Assembly (NCBI GenBank): GCA_002699125.1
Contig: PABI01000030.1
Location: 62,001-126,000 of the forward strand
Direction of reading: 5' to 3'
DNA from: Anaerolineaceae bacterium
GTDB lineage: Bacteria > Chloroflexota > Anaerolineae > Promineifilales > Promineifilaceae
DNA: 64,000 nt
The stretch's first letter is position 1. Each line of letters starts with the position of its first letter. The translations under genes were made by a program, and so were the position numbers. The notes under the pieces are model-generated. The model was not told the origin of the DNA, did no database searches, and saw nothing but the letters and a program-made list of their open reading frames with translations. Below, in pieces: positions 51,905 through 60,997 of this stretch.

Positions 51905-52981
51905 CTAAATAGCCATATCAGATATATCTTCGCCGCGAGCCAGTGCTGCACAGGAGGCCACACGTTGACGAGCCTTTGTTACCATGTCGTCATACAACCA
52001 CCGTAGCTCTGCCGGTGGAATCTTTCCCAGTTTAGGGGGCCACCAAGCATATTGAGTGTACCATGTAGTTAATGCAAGGTAATAGAATGCACTACTGAAT
52101 CTTTGAAGTTTCACCCAATTGAGCACACATTTTCTTACACGCTCCAAAGCCACCACTACAATTTCAGGTTGAATCTGTTTTAGCTCCATTTGTGCCCTAA
52201 CTAAAGATAATTCGAGATGTGCAAAGTCAACTGCAGCACAACCAATGCTATTTGGCACCATAGTACGACCGGTAGGCGTTTCATCATAGTGAGGGACACA
52301 CGATCTAGGATCTGCAAATCGCACATCAACTTTTTCGTTATGTTCGGTCATAAAAATGTGCTGAATCATCAAGTCACGGTGGCAACATGAGCATACAAGG
52401 CCGGTACTCCACAGATCGTGCGCTTTTTCAATCGAGACCATATCGTGCTCTAGCTCAGGAAGCAGGCTAGCACGTTGAAGATTGACTCTCAATGCACCGA
52501 GGATTTCTTTAGTGAAGGCATCGGCAAGACGTGGATCATCTTGTCTGCTAGAGACGAAAATCATTTCAAGATGATCCAATGTACGGTCAATGGCCTTATC
52601 AGCCAGCGCAAGTTTGGCTAAAATCGGAGGAGCGTCTGGCGAGTGTGCCAAAACCGATGCCCACTCACCCCAAGACAATGGCTTGAACACTTCGTCGTAG
52701 AGCGAACGTCCCAGCCAGGTCATCTCGATAACAGCTAACTGTTCCCCGCGGAATCGCATCACAACTTGTGGGAAAATATTATTGAACTGGTTACCTAAAT
52801 GTGCTTGCAAATCTCTATAAATGCTCAATTCTTGCTCTATTACCGTAACAGGACCTGTCTTGAATACATCATGAACAACAAAAACTTCATTTTCTGTAAT
52901 ACTAGAATGAGCCTCAAGCACAGATGTGCGTAAACCAAGCGTTAACAACTCTTCGATTACTTGCTTATGGGTAGCGAACAT
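51905..52981 (-). CDS. Kinase-fold (APH/choline-kinase-like) protein at the end of the biosynthetic block
   Basis: 358 residues. The catalytic loop is VCSCCHRDLMIQHIFM and the metal loop VDVRFADPRSCVPH, which together resemble the HxDxxxxN...DxD order of aminoglycoside phosphotransferases, with His or Phe where Asn is usual. The N-terminal segment NEVFVVHDVFKTGPVTVIEQELSIYRDLQ is a possible ATP-binding sheet with Lys. It is the last minus-strand gene of the 51.9-59.8 kb block, 315 bases from its neighbour. It could phosphorylate a pathway intermediate or provide self-protection; inference. Confidence 0.5.
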   Translation of the reverse strand: MFATHKQVIEELLTLGLRTSVLEAHSSITENEVFVVHDVFKTGPVTVIEQELSIYRDLQAHLGNQFNNIFPQVVMRFRGEQLAVIEMTWLGRSLYDEVFKPLSWGEWASVLAHSPDAPPILAKLALADKAIDRTLDHLEMIFVSSRQDDPRLADAFTKEILGALRVNLQRASLLPELEHDMVSIEKAHDLWSTGLVCSCCHRDLMIQHIFMTEHNEKVDVRFADPRSCVPHYDETPTGRTMVPNSIGCAAVDFAHLELSLVRAQMELKQIQPEIVVVALERVRKCVLNWVKLQRFSSAFYYLALTTWYTQYAWWPPKLGKIPPAELRWLYDDMVTKARQRVASCAALARGEDISDMAI

Positions 52982-53296
52982 AATGTACTCTTAACTGTTG
53001 ACAGGAGACTTGTGATAATGGGAAACCAGCCCTTTGTTTGAAAATATAGCTAGTTGAATAACAATTGATTTTTGGCACTGATTTTGGTTTTCGTTCAAGT
53101 TCTAAATACATTAGCTAGGGGACAAATTCTAAGCTTGAATGAACAGCCTATCTATATTGATATTTGCCGATCCAGACAAAATCAAGCCAGTATTTGCTTC
53201 TATCAATTAAGCTAAATCCAAATAAGTACTACGCAAATTGTGGTAGAAGACTGCCGCAATTAAATTGAAAAATGCCCAGTAGTTTCTTCGGGTTAA
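52982..53296. other. AT-rich gap, nothing recognised
   Basis: No gene, hairpin or repeat seen. Probably contains the promoter of the kinase-fold gene. Confidence 0.4.
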
Positions 53297-53788
53297 TTAG
53301 CCCGCATAACTCCAACCTAAATCAACCAAGGTCAGTATTTCGTCTACTTCGGCTTCTTGCAATATGTCTCCGCCAATCACTTCGCCAACAAGGATGTCGT
53401 GATCGCCGTTAGCGTTTATCATTCTTATCATTCTACATTCGATATAAGCCGCCGCCCCTTTCAAGATTGGACACCCAGTTTCTGGGGCCTCAGTATATTC
53501 AGTATTTTCCATTTTATCAGGCCGCTTGTCCCGACCCTTTGTAAAAGGCATCAGAGCTTCCTTGTCAACCGCTTTGAAGATATTCAGGGTAAAAACGCCC
53601 CCCTTCTCAATAAGTTCATATGTGTAACAAGTTTTCTGTAGCCCGACTATAAGCAAACGTGGCTCAAAGGACACTTGTGTTACCCAGTTGCAGACCATCG
53701 CATTTATGTCGTCTCCATAGCGAGAAGTCAGACTATAAAAACCGTAAGGCATTAACTTAAGTGCATACTTAATTGCATCACTTGGCAT
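53297..53788 (-). CDS. Flavin-reductase-like FMN-binding protein
   Basis: 163 residues from the ATG at 53788, six bases after AGAGGA; an ATG at 53794 is also possible. LKLMPYGFYSLTSRYGDDINAMVCNWVTQVSFEPRLLIVGL is the flavin-binding core of the flavin-reductase-like split barrel. YELIEKGGVFTLNIF and the late MINANGDHDILVGEVIGGDIL fit. It would supply reduced FMN or bind a flavin-like compound. In the biosynthetic block it could handle a flavin-related redox step. Confidence 0.85.
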   Translation of the reverse strand: MPSDAIKYALKLMPYGFYSLTSRYGDDINAMVCNWVTQVSFEPRLLIVGLQKTCYTYELIEKGGVFTLNIFKAVDKEALMPFTKGRDKRPDKMENTEYTEAPETGCPILKGAAAYIECRMIRMINANGDHDILVGEVIGGDILQEAEVDEILTLVDLGWSYAG

Positions 53789-54166
53789 AAGCATTCCTCT
53801 TTTGTCCATATAAATGCCTAAGCATTAAATTTGGTTAGCGAGCTGAGATTTCCATAAAAATACTCAAAATCACGGGAAAAATGTGTGATCATGATTACCC
53901 ATATACCTGCCCTATCACGCTTACTTTGAGGGATTCAGTTAGTGGAAAAAGGACAGCAGAATTCTTGAAGCCAAATCCATTTAAGTTACTGAAAGGATTA
54001 CTGTAGCAAAAACTAATCACAATGAACCACGACGGTCGAACAACAACCGCTGGTGCCTATTACTAACAATATCACGAGCAAGAGGCATGAAAGCGAAATG
54101 TATTATCAGAAAAGTTATATTCAAAGAAAATTACCAAGACAAGAGACAATTGCAAAAACCAGAAAT
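53789..54166. other. AT-rich gap, nothing recognised
   Basis: Between the flavin reductase and the oxidoreductase. No open frame of interest and no clear promoter or hairpin; contains a short TGATCATGA palindrome near 53890. Confidence 0.35.
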
Positions 54167-55117
54167 TCAAAAAACAACTTCTTTGTTATCAGACAAGGAC
54201 TTCTTTATGGCTGTTGCTATCTTTAAGGTATTTATAGCATGAATAGCATCAAGCAGATTTCCGTCTACTTTGCCCAACACAGTATCAATGAAGTATCTGC
54301 ATTCGCGTGTGTAAGGATCATGGCCATCGAATTCAATATCCTCCTTTTTTGCCCCTTTTCGATAAAAGGTAATTGCAGATTCAGGCATTGATGATTTGGG
54401 ACTCGTATAAACAGTATTTGCCTCAAGAAGCCCCTCTGTACCGACTATTCTCATTCCGTAACTTAATGGAAAATCCCGAAACATTACAGTCCTAAATTCG
54501 GTCAAACAAGAGAAATCTGGATAATTAAGTATCGCAAAGAATTCCTCGGACCCGGGCCTATTGCTTTTAGTAGCAAAAACACTTTTTGGCATACCGAAGA
54601 TATAATTTACAATGCTCAAATCAAATCCCATTAGGTCAATAATTGGTTCAGGCACTTTATATCTCTGATAACGATGAAGGTGTACAGCCTGTATAATACC
54701 TGGTACATTTAATTCTAGTTTTGAGATAATGCAATCAATTTCAGGTACAAAGCGCATAACCTGTGCAACTAAAAAAATCTTTTGAACCACTTTAGCCCTG
54801 TGGAGCATTTCTGTGGCATCTTTCAAATCATACGCTATAGGAATTTCACAAAAGACATGTTTATTATTTGCCAACGCAGATATAACAAATTCCTTGTGTA
54901 AATTGGTAGGCAAACAAACATCAACTGCTGTTATTGATGCATCACTAAAAACTTCCGGTATGTTAACACTTCCCTGAATCCCTAAATTATCAGCGATATT
55001 CTTGGTTTTTTGCTCATTGCGACCAACAATAGTTACAGAATCTATTTCCTTGAAGCCCTTATAAATGGCAGCATGGGTTTTGCCCATCGAGCCCGTACCT
55101 AAAACCGCTATTTTCAT
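54167..55117 (-). CDS. Gfo/Idh/MocA-family NAD(P)-dependent oxidoreductase
   Basis: 316 residues. Rossmann motif MKIAVLGTGSMGKTHAAIYKG at the N-terminus, VDVCLPTNLHKEFVISALANNKHVFCEIPIAYDLKDA (EIP where most members have EKP, so the usual catalytic Lys is Ile), and a C-terminal sheet domain. The missing Lys may mean changed chemistry. Downstream of the VOC gene by 45 bases, same strand, probably in the same transcript. Substrate unknown. Confidence 0.8.
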   Translation of the reverse strand: MKIAVLGTGSMGKTHAAIYKGFKEIDSVTIVGRNEQKTKNIADNLGIQGSVNIPEVFSDASITAVDVCLPTNLHKEFVISALANNKHVFCEIPIAYDLKDATEMLHRAKVVQKIFLVAQVMRFVPEIDCIISKLELNVPGIIQAVHLHRYQRYKVPEPIIDLMGFDLSIVNYIFGMPKSVFATKSNRPGSEEFFAILNYPDFSCLTEFRTVMFRDFPLSYGMRIVGTEGLLEANTVYTSPKSSMPESAITFYRKGAKKEDIEFDGHDPYTRECRYFIDTVLGKVDGNLLDAIHAINTLKIATAIKKSLSDNKEVVF

Positions 55118-55162
55118 AATTGATCCCTTTCTTTGTAAGTAGAGCTGCCAGCCATGGTAAGT

Positions 55163-55558
55163 CTACTTATCTAATTCAATTCTTTCTTTCGTCATAGTAA
55201 AGAGCGTGATAGGAAAACCATCAGGGTCGCTAATACGGAATGACGTATCACCCCACGAATTGTCTCTAAGCGGAAAAACTATGATGACTTTGTCCTTCAA
55301 ACGTTCAAACAAAGTCCAAACATCTGGAACCATAATGGCGATACGACAAGAAGCATTCGGTTTATCAGCTTCAAGGTCTTGGATGAGTTCGAAGACAGCT
55401 GCCCCGGTATCATATAGGATACCACCACCCCAATCATTGATGATTGGCCAGCCGAAAACTTCTTCGTAAAAGGAACGTTGGGCAGCAAGATCGTTCACAA
55501 GGAGAATAAAACGAAATTCTCTGACAAGAGTCAGGTTGCCACGCTTACTGATATTCAT
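55163..55558 (-). CDS. VOC-family (glyoxalase/bleomycin-resistance fold) protein
   Basis: 131 residues, one VOC module pair. REFRFILLVNDLAAQRSFYEEVFGWPIINDWGGGILYDTGAAVFEL, then MVPDVWTLFERLKDKVIIVFPLRDNSWGDTSFRISDPDGFPITLF. The usual first metal His is not obvious; Glu and Asp positions remain. Known toxoflavin lyase TflA is a VOC-fold enzyme, so self-protection or a ring-forming step is conceivable here. The start overlaps the WD40 stop by four bases (ATGA). Confidence 0.8.
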   Translation of the reverse strand: MNISKRGNLTLVREFRFILLVNDLAAQRSFYEEVFGWPIINDWGGGILYDTGAAVFELIQDLEADKPNASCRIAIMVPDVWTLFERLKDKVIIVFPLRDNSWGDTSFRISDPDGFPITLFTMTKERIELDK

Positions 55559-57489
55559 AAAGAAATTATAGCACTATACACAAATGATTTTCGCAGACAA
55601 CAACCGACATAGCCGTCAAAGGTAGCCCAGTACATTCGGTCGGTATCAACGGCAATTGCAGAGATTCCTAACCGAGAATCAACCTGCGAGATGCGGATGG
55701 AAGGCCATCCAACTCTATGAATATAAAGGTGACCATTGTAGCATCCGGAAACCACGGTTTCAGAATCAAGCCAAGCGATGGCTTTAATTGGTGACGTATG
55801 CCCCTCCCCTCGGTGAATTACAGATAGTTCAATTTTAATGGGAGAACTGGCTTTAACGATATCTACTATCCATACCTGAAAGTCCGCAGCACATACAGCA
55901 AGGCGAGTTCCGTCTGGACTGAACTCGACGACATCACTTACTGGTGTGTCTAGGGCCAATCGTGCTAAGATATCTCCAGATACTAAAGAACCAACTCGTA
56001 ACGGATCGTAGCGTCCTGTCATCGCGAATAGTTCGTGACTTGCGCTAACGCTCTTAATAGCACCTGTGGCTTCCAATTGATTCCACATAAACTCGCCATT
56101 AACAGCTCTAAAGCAGGCTATTCCGCTGGTATAGAGTCCAGCAAGCACATACTCTGCAGACTTTGCAATTCCTACAATTGGGCTATCCGCATGCGTCATT
56201 GTGCCCGATTGTCTGTGCCATTGAGCAGCCCATTTTATCTCGCCATCGGCAAACCGCATGAGACTTCCATCCCAACAACCATATATAACGTCGTCTGAAG
56301 TCCCTTGTATTCCAGTGATTGCTGAGGGAGCAGTGGTCACCAATTTAGGTACCCACTCATGACGCTCCTGCTCCGGAATATATTCATTGCCATACTGGGG
56401 GGTAATAGTTACTAGAGTTGGGTTCGGTACTTGCTGCTGGGTGTCTAGTTTTAGGTTTGAAGTACTCACCTTGCGAATAGTGCCTGAATCCCCACCAAGG
56501 ATCAAACAACCAGCGGCGTGATCCAAAACCATTGAAGAGACACAATCAACCAACGCATCCGGTGCAGGAACAAGTGAGTAGTCATTATTATCACTGCGTC
56601 TATAGCAGCGTGGCACCCCATCAAAGGAGCCTATGGCAATTAAATCGGAAGAGACGGCAATACCATGTGACCACACACGCGCGTCATATATCTGGTGTAC
56701 TGGATCGCATCTGTTTCCATTAGATTGCTCAAGCACTCCACTTTTCCAACGGGTAATCGTCTGATCATATGCGGCGATCCAAAAATGGTAGCCATCAGGT
56801 TCTACGGCCATCGACTTTGGTGTTGTACTAAATTCAGTAATTTGACCCAAAACATTAAGTTCATTGTCGAAAAGTAAAATCCGTGTGTCATGGCCTGACG
56901 AGACAATGCCATGTTTCGTTGGCACTAGCGCTTTGACAGGTCCTGTATGGCGCTTACTTTCTTGAACAATGCGGCCCGTTGTCCATTCAATCTTGCGAAC
57001 ACCATTATCATTACATCCTGTGACAACATATGCTTCCTCAGGATGTCTACAAGATGCGCCAACCGTTTTGCCATGATGTATAAGGAATAATTGCTTCCCG
57101 GTGCGTGTATCAAAAATCCGTGCGGTACCATCTGTTCCACCTGTTAACAAATACTCCCCTTGGGAAGAAAAGACCACTGTTTCAACATCACCTGGATGAT
57201 GGAGTACACGGATATGAGCTTTATCATTTTTTAGATCTACAAGACAAGCACGCCCGTCAGATCCTCCTGTGGCCACAAATTTTCCAGTAGGATCAACCGC
57301 CACGCAATTAACGCCTTTGGAGTGCAAGCAACGCCGAGACCTGCCTACTATTCCATCAGAACGGATATCCCACTCACAAAGTGCTCCATCATAGGATACC
57401 GAGAGGACGGAATCGGTTGGTGTGACTACGACGTCGGTGATGGGTGCAAGATGCGCGATAGAAGTTAGCTCTCCTTGATTGTATTTCAT
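55555..57489 (-). CDS. WD40 repeat protein, ToxC-like by context
   Basis: 644 residues from the ATG at 57489, five bases after AAGGAG. About a dozen WD-like repeats over the whole length, e.g. HLAPITDVVVTPTDSVLSVSYDGALCEWDI, GVNCVAVDPTGKFVATGGSDGRACLVDL and TSPIKAIAWLDSETVVSGCYNGHLYI, enough for two propellers. No signal peptide, so cytoplasmic. A WD-repeat gene (toxC) directly follows the GTP cyclohydrolase II gene in toxoflavin clusters of Burkholderia and Pseudomonas, as here. Its function even there is not settled; a scaffold or catalytic propeller is possible. Confidence 0.75.
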   Translation of the reverse strand: MKYNQGELTSIAHLAPITDVVVTPTDSVLSVSYDGALCEWDIRSDGIVGRSRRCLHSKGVNCVAVDPTGKFVATGGSDGRACLVDLKNDKAHIRVLHHPGDVETVVFSSQGEYLLTGGTDGTARIFDTRTGKQLFLIHHGKTVGASCRHPEEAYVVTGCNDNGVRKIEWTTGRIVQESKRHTGPVKALVPTKHGIVSSGHDTRILLFDNELNVLGQITEFSTTPKSMAVEPDGYHFWIAAYDQTITRWKSGVLEQSNGNRCDPVHQIYDARVWSHGIAVSSDLIAIGSFDGVPRCYRRSDNNDYSLVPAPDALVDCVSSMVLDHAAGCLILGGDSGTIRKVSTSNLKLDTQQQVPNPTLVTITPQYGNEYIPEQERHEWVPKLVTTAPSAITGIQGTSDDVIYGCWDGSLMRFADGEIKWAAQWHRQSGTMTHADSPIVGIAKSAEYVLAGLYTSGIACFRAVNGEFMWNQLEATGAIKSVSASHELFAMTGRYDPLRVGSLVSGDILARLALDTPVSDVVEFSPDGTRLAVCAADFQVWIVDIVKASSPIKIELSVIHRGEGHTSPIKAIAWLDSETVVSGCYNGHLYIHRVGWPSIRISQVDSRLGISAIAVDTDRMYWATFDGYVGCCLRKSFVYSAIISL

Positions 57490-57674
57490 CTTAACTCCTT
57501 TTTCTGCCAAATGTATTGACTCATTTTGTTATGAGATCAATAAAATACATTCCCAAATTTGCCAACGTTGACATTATTACCTAATTAAGCGGTAATAAGT
57601 CTTGCGTCCATTGCGACAAAAATACCTTTGTGTTGTGACTGAAAAGTACACAGCATTTTTTCGAGTAAATCAGA

Positions 57675-58982
57675 TTAGTTTAGAACGTTCGTGCGCACTC
57701 TACCGCGAATTACTATATCCCCGCCAAGTACTTGGAGTGAGATGTTTTCCATCTCCGGAAATGGATCAGGTAGCAGGGAAGTAGTCACCGGAAGGCCACC
57801 CGCGAAGCGAGGTGCCACCGTTATCACACACTCATCTACTAAACGATGTGCTAGGAAACTGGTAATCACTTTTTGTCCTCCCTCAACCATCACTCTTTTC
57901 AGCCCCATGCAGTAGACAAGTGAAAGGGCCTCGTGGATCGAGATAAGGCCATACTGATCCCGAACAGACCTTGCTACACTAATTCCTAAGTTCTCGAACT
58001 GAGCAACCCGTTCAGGGGCAACGTCATCCGCACAGATAATGACGGGAGGTGTACCAGAATGAAGGATTTTTGAACTTATAGGAGTACGCAAATTACTATC
58101 CAGGATGATCGGGCGAGGATTCGGTCCATTAGCATATCTGACGTTTAATTGTGGATCATCTGCCAAGATAGTTCCTATACCGACTAATATACCGTCATGA
58201 AGTGACCGTAACCGATGCGTCTGGGCGAGACTAATCGGACCGCTTATTAGGAGTTTCTCCCCCTTTTTTGACGTGATAGACCCATCTAGTGTTTGTGCAT
58301 ACGCAAGAGTTATCCAGGGCCTTGATGTTTTGTGCTCAACTAAACCGCTTTCACTTGCGTCCTGTTCTGAGGGGAAGAAGTGATCAAGATCAAGTAAATG
58401 CTTTAAACGATCACGCTTTGTCTTAAGGTAATTAAGATTATGGGCGGTCACATGGGGCCTCACTACTACCCTCTCTTGCACATCTATTCCAGCGTTCATA
58501 AGGGCTTCTATTTTTTTATTATTATTTGTAATGAGACGAACTTTACGAATTCTTAAGCTATGGAGAATTAACGCTGCTACTTCATATTCGCGTTCGTCGA
58601 TCTCGTGGTCGAGCAGGATATTAGCATCAACTGTGTCGTATCCTTGATCTTGAAGTTCATACGCACGGATCTTATCTGGCAAACCAATGCCACGCCCTTC
58701 TTGTCTTAGGTACAATATAATCCCCGCTCCCTCAGCTGCAATCATCTGTATTGCCTGAGATAGCTGATGCCCACAGTCGCAACGATCTGATCTTAAAGCA
58801 TCCCCAGTCAGGCACTCTGAATGCATCCTCACTAACACACTTTCTTGGTGAGATATATCGCCCATTAGGAGGACAATGACATCTCCTTCATCTGGGTGCC
58901 TCTGATATAAATGGAGTTCGAAGAGACCGTAAATTGTTGGAAATACACATTGCGTAATTAGTGTCAGGTTTTGTTCAGTCAT
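57675..58982 (-). CDS. GTP cyclohydrolase II fused to RibD-type reductase
   Basis: 435 residues. Residues about 1-205 are GTP cyclohydrolase II: MHSECLTGDALRSDRCDCGHQLSQ (three zinc Cys), YLRQEGRGIGLPDKIRAYELQDQGYDTVDAN, and RLITNNNKKIEALMNAGID. Residues about 225-435 are a RibD C-terminal-type reductase: ITLAYAQTLDGSIT, ILVGIGTILADDPQLNVR, and RVMVEGGQKVITSFL. The deaminase zinc motif of full RibD is absent. Together they would turn GTP into a reduced ribityl-type pyrimidine, the entry to riboflavin or toxoflavin-type azapteridines. The stop lies three bases before the methyltransferase end region; both are on the minus strand in the order methyltransferase then fusion. Confidence 0.88.
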   Translation of the reverse strand: MTEQNLTLITQCVFPTIYGLFELHLYQRHPDEGDVIVLLMGDISHQESVLVRMHSECLTGDALRSDRCDCGHQLSQAIQMIAAEGAGIILYLRQEGRGIGLPDKIRAYELQDQGYDTVDANILLDHEIDEREYEVAALILHSLRIRKVRLITNNNKKIEALMNAGIDVQERVVVRPHVTAHNLNYLKTKRDRLKHLLDLDHFFPSEQDASESGLVEHKTSRPWITLAYAQTLDGSITSKKGEKLLISGPISLAQTHRLRSLHDGILVGIGTILADDPQLNVRYANGPNPRPIILDSNLRTPISSKILHSGTPPVIICADDVAPERVAQFENLGISVARSVRDQYGLISIHEALSLVYCMGLKRVMVEGGQKVITSFLAHRLVDECVITVAPRFAGGLPVTTSLLPDPFPEMENISLQVLGGDIVIRGRVRTNVLN

Positions 58983-58985
58983 CTA

Positions 58986-59774
58986 TCACCTAGAGTTTCG
59001 GGCTGTTACAGAAAATAGTTTTGGCAATTCAATTGGAGGAGGTTTTATCTCACGGGGACTTCCTCCCCAGTGATAACTAAACGGGTACTCAACTAGGCTT
59101 TCAATATGGAGGTCAGCTGCCGTCAAAGCTGTGATAACTTCCCCTAGACCCCAGCGCCAATTCCACGCTGATTGCTCGATTTTCACAATAGGGTCCGCAT
59201 AAGTCCCAGTAACAACCCTCTGCAATGGCTTTCCACCAGAGGAATAATGAAAGTCATTGTCCAGCTGTCCTGAAGGATCAAACAACCACTTAAGGGGATG
59301 GAATTCCACCATAAAGAAAATACCGTCGGGCACTAGAAAGTCTCTAATTATTTTTGCCCAACGATCCAAGCTCGATAACCAGTGGAGTACCCCGTATGAT
59401 GTAAATACTATGTCAAATGAATCTTCCAGCACCTCTGGTAAATCGTATACATTAGAATGGATAAACTTCGCCGGTATTTCCAAAGTCTTGCTCAATTTGA
59501 CGGCGTAGGAAATTGCCTCCTCTGAATAGTCTACACCGGTAACTACTGCTTTTTTGCGTGCCCAAGAGAGTGTGTCAAGACCATAATGACACTGAAGATG
59601 GAGCAACTTCTTGTTTGTTACATCACCCAAAGCTTCGATCTCTATCGCATTCAGTGTGGTCATCCCTTTCATGAAGTCATCTTCTTGATAGAATGTAGAC
59701 CCAATGTGGATTTGAGTGCGACGGTTCCAAAGTTCACGGTTTATTTTGTCATAGTCTTGCATTGAGATTTCCAT
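58986..59774 (-). CDS. SAM-dependent methyltransferase, ToxA-like by context
   Basis: 262 residues from the ATG at 59774 (an upstream TTG at 59822 is less likely; ATG 59762 is an alternative). Class I fold: YDKINRELWNRRTQIH, motif I region KLLHLQCHYGLDTLSWARK (GxDT variant), VVTGVDYSEEAISYA, then FDIVFTSYGVLHWLSSLDRW. C-terminal EYPFSYHWGGSPREIKPPP. It is the first gene of the biosynthetic block, and GTP cyclohydrolase II follows after three bases. In toxoflavin clusters toxA, the N-methyltransferase, precedes toxB in the same way. Confidence 0.8.
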   Translation of the reverse strand: MEISMQDYDKINRELWNRRTQIHIGSTFYQEDDFMKGMTTLNAIEIEALGDVTNKKLLHLQCHYGLDTLSWARKKAVVTGVDYSEEAISYAVKLSKTLEIPAKFIHSNVYDLPEVLEDSFDIVFTSYGVLHWLSSLDRWAKIIRDFLVPDGIFFMVEFHPLKWLFDPSGQLDNDFHYSSGGKPLQRVVTGTYADPIVKIEQSAWNWRWGLGEVITALTAADLHIESLVEYPFSYHWGGSPREIKPPPIELPKLFSVTARNSR

Positions 59775-59822
59775 CCCGCCAACGCCCACTCTTTCAATGA
59801 AGTAGTGAGATCTTAGTGACAA

Positions 59823-60236
59823 CCCGCATGAGGTAAAAAATAATTGAAAGGTAATTTATTGCTAAAAGGATTGTTCTCCCTTTCTTTTATGTTATAGACT
59901 GTTGATGCATAAAAGCTTAACACTTCCAACTGCTTCACTGTCTGTAACTCATAGTGCAAGTATCAACACGCTTGTAATTCTTGCAGGGGTGTTTGGGGTT
60001 CACCCCTGCAATTTGTTCTCCCCAAATATTGCCCGATATCCGCATCTGGAATGCTTTGTATTTCAGCGACTTGTAAATCAGCCTCCCTGTTCTGGAAATA
60101 CAACTTGTTTGTCATTGTATAGGTCAACCACAAGCATTTACATAGGCGTTTGTACTTTTATTTCTCTGTGCTTTTAAGTATGGGGTAAAATGATTGCGTT
60201 AGGTCAGCAAATATCAGGCAGGAGTATCTCCCCTAA
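59823..60236. promoter_or_regulatory. Divergent control region between the biosynthetic block and the ComA-like regulator
   Basis: Carries a perfect inverted repeat TTGCAGGGGTG (59983-59993) / CACCCCTGCAA (60003-60013). The ends TTGCAG/CTGCAA resemble the ComA box half-sites of Bacillus (TTGCGG/CCGCAA), though the spacing differs. Both flanking genes start outward from here. No frame looks coding. ComA-like control of both sides is inferred from position. Confidence 0.45.
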
Positions 60237-60914
60237 ATGTCTCAAAAAATACACGTCTCGATTTTGGATGATCACCAGAGCATCGTTGACGGTTATTTGT
60301 TTCGTCTTAACCCGCTACCAGATATTAAGATAGTAGCCACTACTCCTTACGCTGAAGACATTTTTTCGATGCTTGAAAATCACCCGACAGATGTTCTAAT
60401 CCTTGATGTACGCGTTCCAATCTCACCGGATAACAATAATAGTTACCCTATTCTGTATGAAATCCCGCGTATATTTGAAGCACATCCCGAATTGGTGATC
60501 CTAGTGATTTCGGCTTATGCCTCCCGAACGTTCGTGCGCAAGATGTTACAGGCCGGAATTAACGGCTACATACTTAAAGATGATCAAAAACTGGTGCAAA
60601 ACCTGGGAGACGTAATTAGATCAGCTGTTCAAGGTCATGTTTGTTTAAGTCAATCTATTCAGGAAGAGTTGCAGAAATCCTACTCTCAAGAGATTGATCT
60701 AACGCCGCGACAAATAGATATTTTTTCACTCTTGATTTCTCATCCAAATGTCACGACAAAAGAAGTGGCCAAGCGACTGCATATCGCTCCCTCTACAGCC
60801 CGCAATTTACTATCAGACGCCTATTTGCGCCTAGGGGTTCGTAATCGTGGCGCTGCCCTGATCAAAGTTCAAGAAATGGGATTAGTTACCCACCCGCCTC
60901 CGTCAGAACTCTAG
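60237..60914 (+). CDS. NarL/LuxR-type response regulator, ComA-like
   Basis: 225 residues. Receiver domain: HVSILDDHQSIVDGYLFRL (acidic pocket), DVLILDVRVP (phospho-Asp about 57), LVISAYASRTFVRKMLQAGINGYILKDD (Thr replaced by Ser, Lys present). LuxR/GerE-type helix-turn-helix: DLTPRQIDIFSLLISHPNVTTKEVAKRLHIAPSTARNLLSDAYLRLGVRNRGAALIKV. It lies between the divergent biosynthetic block and the convergent ComQ-like gene. With the ComP-like sensor nearby it would be the ComA partner. Confidence 0.85.
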   Translation: MSQKIHVSILDDHQSIVDGYLFRLNPLPDIKIVATTPYAEDIFSMLENHPTDVLILDVRVPISPDNNNSYPILYEIPRIFEAHPELVILVISAYASRTFVRKMLQAGINGYILKDDQKLVQNLGDVIRSAVQGHVCLSQSIQEELQKSYSQEIDLTPRQIDIFSLLISHPNVTTKEVAKRLHIAPSTARNLLSDAYLRLGVRNRGAALIKVQEMGLVTHPPPSEL

Positions 60915-60997
60915 CTCTGCTTGCCTTAGGAATTCAATCATATCTGCAAAGGCTACTCTTCCGCCTCTTTGCTGACCGAGAAAAAGTCTGAAAACTA

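Noticed and set aside
59902..60177. 91-codon plus-strand frame in the divergent control region
   Set aside because: No ribosome site, low-complexity Ser/Thr/Cys-rich product, and it spans the perfect inverted repeat; treated as non-coding.
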